Source of the DNA: Blastococcus_B deserti
GTDB lineage: Bacteria; Actinomycetota; Actinomycetes; Mycobacteriales; Geodermatophilaceae
Length of the DNA stretch: 64,000 bases
Direction of reading: 5' to 3'
Assembly: GCF_042682525.1 (NCBI RefSeq)
Contig: NZ_JBHUHP010000010.1
Location: 62,001 to 126,000, forward strand
Below, piece by piece: positions 8,650 through 15,248 of the stretch. Made by a program: the position numbers and the translations under genes. The number at the start of each line of letters is the position of its first letter. Within the stretch, counting starts at the first letter, position 1. A model generated the notes under the pieces. It saw nothing but the letters and a program-made list of their open reading frames with translations, did no database searches and had not been told where the DNA came from.

Positions 8650-8979
8650 GACCTGGGGCGATCCGGGTGCGCACCCGGTTCCCTCCGTGCTCCGGTGCAG
8701 CAGCCTTCCCCCACGGGCGCCCCCGGCGTGGGAAGGGCGTCCGGCTCGGCGACGGGCGGCACCGCCCTGGCGTGGCTCCCTCGCACCCCCTCGACGGAAG
8801 AGTCGCGCAGCACCGAGTCCGGCACGGAAACGGGAGGACGACGACGGACACCTACGGGGAACCGTCGGCCGGACAGCGACGGGCCCGCACGGGCCGCCGG
8901 CACCGGCGGCCCGTGCGGACCCGTGGGGGACTGCTGGCGCTCGTGACGGGTGAACCTGTCGGTCAGCGCGACGTTCGAC
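8650..8979. other. Intergenic region between convergent MBL/rhodanese gene and glnA
   Basis: About 330 nt with no gene I can support. The open frames here are serine/glycine/arginine-rich and lack ribosome sites. A small hairpin CGGGTGCGCACCCG lies just after the upstream stop, and the strong inverted repeat at 8885-8918 is listed separately. Confidence 0.6.
8885..8918. terminator. Strong bidirectional GC hairpin
   Basis: A perfect 16-bp inverted repeat: 8885-8900 pairs with 8903-8918 (loop opens to 4-6 nt in practice). It sits between the convergent MBL/rhodanese gene and glnA. No T-tract follows, as is usual for actinobacterial terminators. Confidence 0.75.
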
Positions 8980-10413
8980 TCAGATGTCGTAGTACATCGC
9001 GAACTCGTGCGGGTGCGGGCGGAGACGGATCGGGTCGATCTCGTTCTCCCGCTTGTACTCGATCCACGTCTCGATCAGGTCGGGCGTGAACACGCCGCCG
9101 TCGATCAGGTACTCGTGGTCGACCTCGAGCCGGTCGAGGACGGCGTCCAGCGACGCGGGCACCTTCTCGATGCCCAGGGCCTCCTCGGGCGGCAGCTCGT
9201 AGAGGTCCTTGTCGACCGGCGCGGGCGGCTCGATCTTGTTCTTCACGCCGTCGAGGCCGGCCATCAGCATCGCCGAGAAGGCGAGGTAGGGGTTGGCCGA
9301 CGGGTCGGGCACGCGGAACTCGATGCGCTTTGCCTTCGGGTTGTCGCCCGAGATCGGGATCCGGGTGCAGGCCGAGCGGTTGCGGGCCGAGTACACGAGG
9401 TTGATCGGCGCCTCGTAGCCGGGGACCAGGCGGTGGTAGCTGTTCACCGTCGGGTTGGTGAAGGCCAGCAGCGACGGCGCGTGCTTGAGGAGGCCACCGA
9501 TGTAGTGCCGCGCCATGTCGGACAGGCCCGCGTAGCCGGTCTCGGCGTGGAAGAGCGGCTCGCCGTCCATCCAGAGGCTCTGGTGGCAGTGCATGCCGGA
9601 GCCGTTGTCACCGAAGAGGGGCTTGGGCATGAACGTGACGCTCTTGCCCGCGGCCCAGGCGGTGTTCTTCACGATGTACTTGAACAGCATGAGGCTGTCC
9701 GCCGACCGCAGCAGCGTGTCGAACTTGTAGTTGATCTCCGCCTGGCCGCCGGTGCCGACCTCGTGGTGGCCGCGCTCGAGCTCGAGCCCGGCACTGATCA
9801 GGTTGGTCATCATCGTCGCGCGCAGATCGCTCTGCTGGTCGTAGGGCTCCACGGGGAAGTAGCCGCCCTTGAGCCGGGCCTTGTACCCGCGGTTGGCGGC
9901 GCCGTCGGGGTCGGTCGAGGAGCCGGAGTTCCAGACGCCCTCGGCGGAGTCGATGTGGTAGTAGCCCTCGTTGATCGAGGTGTTGTAGCGGACCGAGTCG
10001 AAGATGTAGAACTCCGCCTCGGCGCCGAAGTAGGCGGTGTCGGCGATGCCGCTGGAGGCGAGGTACGCCTCCGCCTTCTTCGCCACGTTGCGCGGGTCGC
10101 GGCTGTAGGCCTCGCGCGTGATCGGGTCGTGGATGAAGAAGTTGACGTTCAGCGTCTTGTGCCGGCGGAACGGGTCGAGGAAGGCGCTGTTGGCGTCGGG
10201 CAGCAGCAGCATGTCCGACTCGTTGATCGCCTGGAAGCCGCGGATCGACGAGCCGTCGAAGCCGAGGCCCTCGGAGAACGTGTCCTCGCCGAAGGTCGAC
10301 GCCGGGATGGTGAAGTGCTGCATGACGCCGGGGAGGTCGCAGAAGCGGACGTCGACGTACTCGACGTCGTTGTCGCGGATGTAGGCGGCGACCTCGTCGG
10401 GGCTGGTGAACAT
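8980..10413 (-). CDS. glnA: Glutamine synthetase type I
   Basis: 477 residues from ATG 10413, with GGAGG 5 nt upstream on the coding strand. GS type I motifs: FDGSSIRGF near 51-59, the ATP/glutamate region AEAEFYIFD, GSGMHCHQS with the active-site histidines, NPTVNSYHRLVPG, and NRSACTRIP. DLYELPPEE near residue 404 is the adenylylation loop with its Tyr, so control by GlnE is expected. It makes glutamine from glutamate, ammonia and ATP. A GlnR-like operator lies 50-90 nt upstream of the start. Position matches glnA1 beside DUF4191/RDD/lip genes in mycobacteria (recalled). Confidence 0.97.
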   Translation of the reverse strand: MFTSPDEVAAYIRDNDVEYVDVRFCDLPGVMQHFTIPASTFGEDTFSEGLGFDGSSIRGFQAINESDMLLLPDANSAFLDPFRRHKTLNVNFFIHDPITREAYSRDPRNVAKKAEAYLASSGIADTAYFGAEAEFYIFDSVRYNTSINEGYYHIDSAEGVWNSGSSTDPDGAANRGYKARLKGGYFPVEPYDQQSDLRATMMTNLISAGLELERGHHEVGTGGQAEINYKFDTLLRSADSLMLFKYIVKNTAWAAGKSVTFMPKPLFGDNGSGMHCHQSLWMDGEPLFHAETGYAGLSDMARHYIGGLLKHAPSLLAFTNPTVNSYHRLVPGYEAPINLVYSARNRSACTRIPISGDNPKAKRIEFRVPDPSANPYLAFSAMLMAGLDGVKNKIEPPAPVDKDLYELPPEEALGIEKVPASLDAVLDRLEVDHEYLIDGGVFTPDLIETWIEYKRENEIDPIRLRPHPHEFAMYYDI

Positions 10414-10463
10414 CGATCCTCCGGAATTGGGCGAACTACCGGACAGCAAGTTACGAGCGGGGA

Positions 10464-10501
10464 GTTGCCCCCCGGTGTCCCGAGTGTTTCGGACCGGTAA
10501 C
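10464..10501 (-). promoter_or_regulatory. GlnR-type operator upstream of glnA
   Basis: Read on the minus strand the site is GTTAC-n6-GAAAC-n6-GACAC-n6-GCAAC (10501 down to 10464). The known GlnR box of actinomycetes is gTnAC-n6-GaAAc repeated twice with 6-nt spacing. The first half matches perfectly, the second is weaker (GACAC for GTnAC, GCAAC for GAAAC), and all spacings are exact. It sits about 50 nt before glnA, where nitrogen control is expected. Confidence 0.7.
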
Positions 10502-10590
10502 AACGCTCCCGGCGTGTCGTCGTAACGCCGCGGCCCCGTGCAGCCCCCGTCGCGGGCGTGCGAGTGGCGGGGGGCGCGGGGCCCTCTCAC

Positions 10591-10596
10591 TAGGCT
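10591..10596 (+). promoter_or_regulatory. TAGGCT -10 box, leaderless start of RDD gene
   Basis: TAGGCT ends 7 nt before ATG 10604. It decides that start over the GTG/ATG candidates further upstream. Confidence 0.7.
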
Positions 10597-10603
10597 GCCG
10601 TGC

Positions 10604-11023
10604 ATGGTCGGTGATGTGCAGCCACCCTCTCAGGGCCGCGTCCGCGGCGCCTCCCTGGGGCTGCCCGGCGAGGGGCCCGGATCCCTGGCGGACTTCGGCA
10701 CCCGGGTGCTGGCCTTCTGCGTCGACGCACTGGGAGCGGCCCTCGTCGCGGGCCTGTTCACCGCGCCGGAGCTGCCCGGCAACTGGGCGCTGGCCGCCTT
10801 CGCCGCGATCACCGTCGTCACGCTGGTCGTCTTCGGGCAGACGCCGGGCATGCGCCTGCTGAAGCTCCGCATCGCCCATCCGCGGCCGGGTCAGCGGCTG
10901 GCGCCGTGGCGGGCCGTCGTCCGCACCGCGCTACTGTGCCTGCTGGTGCCGGCGCTGCTGGTCGACGGCGACGGCCGCGGGCTGCACGACCGCCTCACCC
11001 AGACCGCCGTCGTCCGGGAGTGA
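10604..11023 (+). CDS. RDD-family small membrane protein
   Basis: 139 residues from ATG 10604, fixed by a -10 box 7 nt upstream. After a 30-residue leader come the RDD signature DFGTRVLAFCVDALGAAL (Arg, then Asp in the first membrane segment), two further hydrophobic stretches and GQTPGMRLLKLRI, which is typical of the family. Three membrane segments are likely. The family has no settled function, although some members are Na+/H+ antiporters. It is divergent from glnA and ends in a strong terminator. The small RDD gene next to glnA and the DUF4191 gene is conserved in mycobacteria (Rv2219A, recalled). Confidence 0.85.
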   Translation: MVGDVQPPSQGRVRGASLGLPGEGPGSLADFGTRVLAFCVDALGAALVAGLFTAPELPGNWALAAFAAITVVTLVVFGQTPGMRLLKLRIAHPRPGQRLAPWRAVVRTALLCLLVPALLVDGDGRGLHDRLTQTAVVRE

Positions 11024-11030
11024 GCCCGGA

Positions 11031-11071
11031 CGCGACCGGGCCCCGTCCGGATCGGACGGGGCCCGGTCGCG
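11031..11071. terminator. 19-bp perfect inverted repeat, bidirectional terminator
   Basis: 11031-11049 pairs perfectly with 11053-11071 around a 3-nt loop. It lies between the convergent RDD and DUF4191 genes, 8-9 nt from both stops. Confidence 0.85.
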
Positions 11072-11080
11072 AGTCACGGC

Positions 11081-11929
11081 TCAGCTGCGGCGGCGGACCT
11101 GGCGCTGGCTGATGGACATCTGGCGCCCGCCCGGCATCGGCCCTCCGGGGACCGGCATCTTCGGCCCGCCGAGCGCGCTCATCCGGCGGGCCAGGGCGTT
11201 GACCTCGGCCCCGCTGAGGTTGCGGGGCAGCTTCATCACGTGCGTGCTCAGCTTGCGGAGCGGGATCTGGCCCTCCTCGTCGCCCACGACGATGTCGTAG
11301 ATCGGGGTGTCGCCGACGACCCGCGCGACCTTCTTCTTCTCCTGGGCCAGCAGTCCACGCACCCTCGCCGGTACGCCCTCGGCCACCAGGATCACGCCGG
11401 GCCGGCCCAGCACGCGGTGGACGGCGTCCATCTGCTGCGTGCCGGCCACGCCGGACGTGACCCGCCAGTCACCGCGCATACCCTCCAGCACCCACGCGGC
11501 CGCACCGGGCTGCCCCTCCACCTGGCGGTAGGCCGAGCCCTGCGCGCGCCGGCCGAACACGATCAGCGCGGCGAGGCCACCGCTGACCAGGGCCAGCGGC
11601 AGGAAGATGAACGGGGAGTCGAGCAGGATGCCGATCAGCTCGACCACCGCGGCCACCGCCACGAACCAGATCAGCATGATCCAGGGCAGCTTGGGGTCGT
11701 TCCGCCGCGTCAGCGAGTAGGCCTGCTTGATCATGCGGGCCTGGCCGCCGAGCTTCTTCAGCCGCTGCTTCTTCGGCTGACCCTTCCGGTTCAGCTTGAC
11801 CGGCTGGGCGCCCGGAGCCGACCCGCCGGAGGCCGCAGCGCCCGACGTGCGGCCGCGCCCACCGTCCTTCGGGCCGCGGCCGGCCTTGCCGCTCGGAGCG
11901 GTCGCGTCTGTGGGCTTGCTGCGTGCCAT
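11081..11929 (-). CDS. DUF4191 family membrane protein
   Basis: 282 residues from ATG 11929. A TATCCT hexamer (11936-11941) ends 6 nt upstream, indicating a leaderless transcript and ruling out the further upstream ATG at 11953. The N-terminal 60 residues are Lys/Gly/Ala-rich and basic. Two membrane segments follow (about 95-140, LPWIMLIWFVAVAAVVELIG and FIFLPLALVSGGLAALIVFG). A soluble C-terminal half carries the family-typical AAWVLEGMRGDWRV and VHRVLGRPGVILVAEG. Function unknown; conserved between lipA and glnA in actinobacteria. Confidence 0.88.
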   Translation of the reverse strand: MARSKPTDATAPSGKAGRGPKDGGRGRTSGAAASGGSAPGAQPVKLNRKGQPKKQRLKKLGGQARMIKQAYSLTRRNDPKLPWIMLIWFVAVAAVVELIGILLDSPFIFLPLALVSGGLAALIVFGRRAQGSAYRQVEGQPGAAAWVLEGMRGDWRVTSGVAGTQQMDAVHRVLGRPGVILVAEGVPARVRGLLAQEKKKVARVVGDTPIYDIVVGDEEGQIPLRKLSTHVMKLPRNLSGAEVNALARRMSALGGPKMPVPGGPMPGGRQMSISQRQVRRRS

Positions 11930-11935
11930 GTCCCC

Positions 11936-11941
11936 AGGATA
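11936..11941 (-). promoter_or_regulatory. TATCCT -10 box of DUF4191 gene
   Basis: Hexamer 6 nt before ATG 11929 on the minus strand; sets a leaderless start. Confidence 0.6.
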
Positions 11942-11978
11942 GGGGCGCGCCACGCCGCGCCGGCCGACCTGCCCGAAG

Positions 11979-12953
11979 TCAGGCCTGGCGAGCGAGCCCG
12001 CGAGCCTCGATCGCCTGCTGGTACAGCCGCCCGGCGCGGTAGGAGCTGCGCACCAGCGGCCCGGCGAGCACCCCGGGGAAGCCGATCCGCTCGGCCTCGG
12101 CCTGGAAGTCGACGAACTCGTCGGGCTTGACCCACCGGACGACGGGGTGGTGGCGCGGCGAGGGACGCAGGTACTGGGTGATGGTGAGCAGGTCGCAGCC
12201 GGCGTCGTGCAGGGCCTGCATGGTCTCGACGACCTCGTGCGGCTCCTCGCCCATGCCGAGGATCAGGTTGGACTTCGTCACCAGGCCGGCCTCCCGCGCG
12301 GCGGTGATCACCGACAGCGAGCGGTCGAAGCGGAAGCCGGGCCGGATGCGCTTGAAGATCCGGGGCACCGTCTCCACGTTGTGCGCCAGCACCTCCGGCC
12401 GGGAGGAGAAGACCTCGGCCAGCTGGGCGGGGTCGGCGTTGAAGTCCGGGATCAGCAGCTCGACCCCGCAGCCGGGCAGCTGGGCGTGGATCTGGCGGAC
12501 CGTCTCGGCGTAGAGCCAGGCGCCGCCGTCGGGCAGGTCGTCGCGGGCCACACCGGTGACCGTGGCGTACTTCAGGCCCATCGTGGCGACGCTCTCGGCC
12601 ACCCGGCGGGGCTCGTCCGCGTCGAACGCGGCCGGCTTGCCGGTGTCGATCTGGCAGAAGTCGCAGCGCCGGGTGCACTGGTCGCCGCCGATGAGGAAGG
12701 TGGCCTCGCGGTCCTCCCAGCACTCGTAGATGTTGGGGCAGCCGGCCTCTTCGCAGACGGTGTGCAGGCCCTCGCGGCGGACCAGCGACTTCAGCTCGGT
12801 GTACTCGGGGCCGGTCCTCAGCCGGGTCTTGATCCACTCCGGCTTGCGCTCGATCGGCACCTGGCTGTTGCGCACCTCCAGGCGGAGGAGCTTGCGGCCG
12901 GCCGGCTCGATCGTCGATCCCGTAGAGGTCATCGGAACGGCCGGCTCACTCAT
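11979..12953 (-). CDS. lipA: Lipoyl synthase (radical SAM)
   Basis: 324 residues from ATG 12953. A TACCGT hexamer ends 7 nt upstream, so the GTG at 12962 is less likely. Both iron-sulfur cysteine sets are present: CEEAGCPNIYECW (auxiliary cluster) and CTRRCDFC (radical SAM CxxxCxxC). The C-terminal RSSYRAG with its cluster-ligand Ser is also there. It inserts two sulfurs into octanoyl groups on E2 and H proteins. Its partners lipB (20.9-21.5 kb), sucB and gcvT are all in this window. In mycobacteria lipA and lipB are adjacent; here about 8 kb is inserted between them. Confidence 0.97.
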   Translation of the reverse strand: MSEPAVPMTSTGSTIEPAGRKLLRLEVRNSQVPIERKPEWIKTRLRTGPEYTELKSLVRREGLHTVCEEAGCPNIYECWEDREATFLIGGDQCTRRCDFCQIDTGKPAAFDADEPRRVAESVATMGLKYATVTGVARDDLPDGGAWLYAETVRQIHAQLPGCGVELLIPDFNADPAQLAEVFSSRPEVLAHNVETVPRIFKRIRPGFRFDRSLSVITAAREAGLVTKSNLILGMGEEPHEVVETMQALHDAGCDLLTITQYLRPSPRHHPVVRWVKPDEFVDFQAEAERIGFPGVLAGPLVRSSYRAGRLYQQAIEARGLARQA

Positions 12954-12960
12954 GATCTCC

Positions 12961-12966
12961 ACGGTA
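12961..12966 (-). promoter_or_regulatory. TACCGT -10 box of lipA
   Basis: Ends 7 nt before ATG 12953 on the minus strand. Decides between ATG 12953 and GTG 12962. Confidence 0.55.
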
Positions 12967-12978
12967 CTCCGGACGCAC

Positions 12979-13011
12979 GACGCCCCCGTCGCGCGAGGCG
13001 ACAGGGGCGTC
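12979..13011. terminator. Hairpin between the Ala-rich gene and lipA
   Basis: GACGCCCC (12979-12986) pairs with GGGGCGTC (13004-13011), with an inner GTCGC/GCGAC stem. It lies 17 nt past the stop of the minus-strand Ala-rich gene and before lipA's promoter. Confidence 0.65.
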
Positions 13012-13027
13012 GGATGTGACGAGGTGC

Positions 13028-14170
13028 TCAGACCTGGCGGTCGTCCGGACCCGCGGTCGGGCCCGCGTCCGCGCCGCCGGCCCCGGACGTGAAGGGCTGG
13101 GGCGCGTCACTGCCGTTGACGGTGGCCGTGTCGGGGCCGTCGCCGTCGACGAGCTGGGCATCGCGCACGCCCATGTCGGACTCGGCCGGTGCGGAGTCGC
13201 CCGTGGTGTCGGCGGTGGACAGGGTCTTGCCGGAGGTGCTGTCGGGTGTGGGCACGGGGTCCTCTCGGTAGCTGGGCACCGGACCGTCGCCGGCGGGCGC
13301 GGGGGTCCAGACGTCGTCCTTCTTGCGGCGCAGGAGGACGAACACGGCCGTACCCACGGCGAGGAAGACGAACACCCACGGCCAGCGGCGGGGCTCCGGC
13401 GCGGCTCCGGTCCTGCGCGTGACCTGGGTGGCGGTGGCGGCGACCTTCTTCTCGAGCTCGCGGTGCTTCCTGGCGGCGACCTTGCGCGCCTTCTTGGCCC
13501 TCCTGCGTGCCTTGCGGGTCGACGCGGCCGCGGCGGCGGCGACCTCGGCCCGGCGGGCCTCCAGCTCGCTGCGCGCGCTCTCGACGCCGGCGGCGAGGGC
13601 CTCCTTGGCGCTCTCCAGCGCCGGCGTCACGGCGTCGCGAGCGGCGACGGCGCGGGGGACGGCGTACGCCAGGGCGGCGGTCTGCGCCGCCTCGAGCCGC
13701 GGGACGACGTCGTCCTGGAGCGCCTTCTGCGCCGCCTTCTGGGCCGCCTCGACGTGCGGCGCCAGATCGGCCGCGGCCGTGGCGGCGGCCGCCTGGGCCG
13801 CGGTCAGCGCGGAGGCCACCCGCGGGGCGGCCGCGTCCCGGGCCGCCTCGATGCGCGGGGTGAGCACCTCCCGGGCCGCCTCCACCCGCTCCCTCGCCGC
13901 CTCGACCCGCGGCGCCACGGCTTCCCGGGCGGTCGCGACCGCCGGCGCGGCCACTGCCGCCGCGGCGGCCACCTTCGGCACCACCTTCAGCGCGGCGGCC
14001 TTCTGGGCGGCGTCGAGCGCCGGCCCGGCCGCCTCCCGGGCCGCGGCCACCCGCGGCGCCAGCTGCTCGGCCGCGAGGCGGCCGGCTTCGGTGGCCGCCA
14101 CCCCGATGTGGGCGAGACCTTCCTGGAGCTCGGCGCCGATGACCTGACCACGCGTCTGCTTGCGGAACAC
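13028..14170 (-). CDS. Alanine-rich amphipathic-helix repeat protein with C-terminal membrane anchor
   Basis: 380 residues from GTG 14170, chosen because GGAGG stands 8 nt upstream on the coding strand; GTG 14230 is an alternative. Residues about 25-220 are imperfect 11/22-residue repeats of the form APRVxAAREAA, with Pro or Gly at repeat junctions, like apolipoprotein or LEA-type amphipathic helices. A basic coiled-coil stretch (RKARRRAKKARKVAARK) comes next. One membrane segment, WVFVFLAVGTAVFVLL, is near residue 285, and the tail is acidic, low-complexity. No enzyme motif. Lipid-surface binding or envelope structuring is possible but unproven. Confidence 0.75.
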   Translation of the reverse strand: MFRKQTRGQVIGAELQEGLAHIGVAATEAGRLAAEQLAPRVAAAREAAGPALDAAQKAAALKVVPKVAAAAAVAAPAVATAREAVAPRVEAARERVEAAREVLTPRIEAARDAAAPRVASALTAAQAAAATAAADLAPHVEAAQKAAQKALQDDVVPRLEAAQTAALAYAVPRAVAARDAVTPALESAKEALAAGVESARSELEARRAEVAAAAAASTRKARRRAKKARKVAARKHRELEKKVAATATQVTRRTGAAPEPRRWPWVFVFLAVGTAVFVLLRRKKDDVWTPAPAGDGPVPSYREDPVPTPDSTSGKTLSTADTTGDSAPAESDMGVRDAQLVDGDGPDTATVNGSDAPQPFTSGAGGADAGPTAGPDDRQV

Positions 14171-14273
14171 GAGCTGCACCTCCGAGTTGATCGTCTCGCG
14201 ATCATCCTGCCCGGTCCGGAGGACCAGCACACCCCGAGTCGGAGCCGGACGGCGGCTTCCGAGGAGAACTGGC

Positions 14274-14279
14274 TAGCGT
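14274..14279 (+). promoter_or_regulatory. TAGCGT -10 box of the LLM oxidoreductase gene
   Basis: Ends 6 nt before GTG 14286; a leaderless start. Confidence 0.65.
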
Positions 14280-14285
14280 CGGGAC

Positions 14286-15215
14286 GTGCAGCTGCGGATC
14301 TTCACCGAACCCCAGATGGGCGCCACCTACGACGACCTGCTCGCGGTCGCCCGGCGCACCGAGGAGACCGGCTTCGACGCCTTCTTCCGGTCCGACCACT
14401 ACTTGACCATGGGCGGGGACGGGCTGCCCGGCCCCACCGACGCCTGGGTGACGCTGGGCGCGCTGGCCCGCGAGACGACCCGGATCCGCCTGGGCACGCT
14501 GATGACCGCGGCCACGTTCCGGCTGCCCGGTCCGCTGGCCATCTCGGTGGCGCAGGTCGACCAGATGAGCGGTGGCCGGGTGGAGCTCGGGATCGGATCG
14601 GGCTGGTACGAGGCCGAGCACGCTGCCTACGGCATCCCGTTCCCGCCGCTGGGGGAGCGGTTCGACCGCTACGAGGAGCAGCTGGCGGTCATCACCGGGC
14701 TGTGGAGCACACCGGTCGGGGAGACCTTCGACTTCGAGGGCGCGCACTACCGGATCGCCGGCTCGCCGGCGCTGCCCAAGCCGGTGCAGGACGGCGGCAT
14801 CCCGCTGATCGTCGGCGGCAAGGGTTCGAAGCGCACGCCACTGCTGGCCGCGCGCTACGCCGGCGAGTTCAACGTGCCCTTCTCGTCCGTGGCGGACAAC
14901 GCCCGCCTGTTCGCCGGCGTCCGCCGGGCCTGCGAGGAGGCCGGCCGCGATCCCGGCGCCATGGTCCACAGCTCGGCGCTGGTGCTGTGCGTGGGCAAGG
15001 ACGAGGAGGAGATCGCCCGCCGGGCCGCCGCGATCGGACGCGAGGTGGGCGAGCTGCGGGAGCACGGCGTCGCCGGCACGCCGGCCGAGGCGGTCGACAT
15101 CCTGGGGCGGTACGCCGAGGCGGGCGCCCAGCGGGTCTACCTGCAGGTCCTGGACCTCTCCGACCTCGACCACCTGGACCTGGTCGCGAGCGAGGTGGCG
15201 CCCCAGCTCGCCTGA
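14286..15215 (+). CDS. LLM-class (luciferase-like) flavin/F420-dependent oxidoreductase
   Basis: 309 residues from GTG 14286 with a -10 box 6 nt upstream. Typical bacterial-luciferase-fold motifs: RTEETGFDAFFRSDHY near 26-41, RLGTLMTAATFR, QVDQMSGGRVELGIGSGW near 90-110 and IPLIVGGKG near 175. These match the actinobacterial F420-dependent group, which uses reduced F420 or FMN to reduce or hydroxylate small molecules. Substrate unknown. It is divergent from the Ala-rich gene and converges with the GGDEF-EAL gene. Probably monocistronic. Confidence 0.88.
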   Translation: MQLRIFTEPQMGATYDDLLAVARRTEETGFDAFFRSDHYLTMGGDGLPGPTDAWVTLGALARETTRIRLGTLMTAATFRLPGPLAISVAQVDQMSGGRVELGIGSGWYEAEHAAYGIPFPPLGERFDRYEEQLAVITGLWSTPVGETFDFEGAHYRIAGSPALPKPVQDGGIPLIVGGKGSKRTPLLAARYAGEFNVPFSSVADNARLFAGVRRACEEAGRDPGAMVHSSALVLCVGKDEEEIARRAAAIGREVGELREHGVAGTPAEAVDILGRYAEAGAQRVYLQVLDLSDLDHLDLVASEVAPQLA

Positions 15216-15248
15216 GGAACCGCCTCCGCCGCTCCCGGCCGGGTGCGC

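Noticed and set aside
8695..8946. 83-codon ORF between the MBL/rhodanese gene and glnA
   Set aside because: Compositional open frame, no ribosome site or -10 box, and it contains the strong terminator hairpin at 8885-8918.
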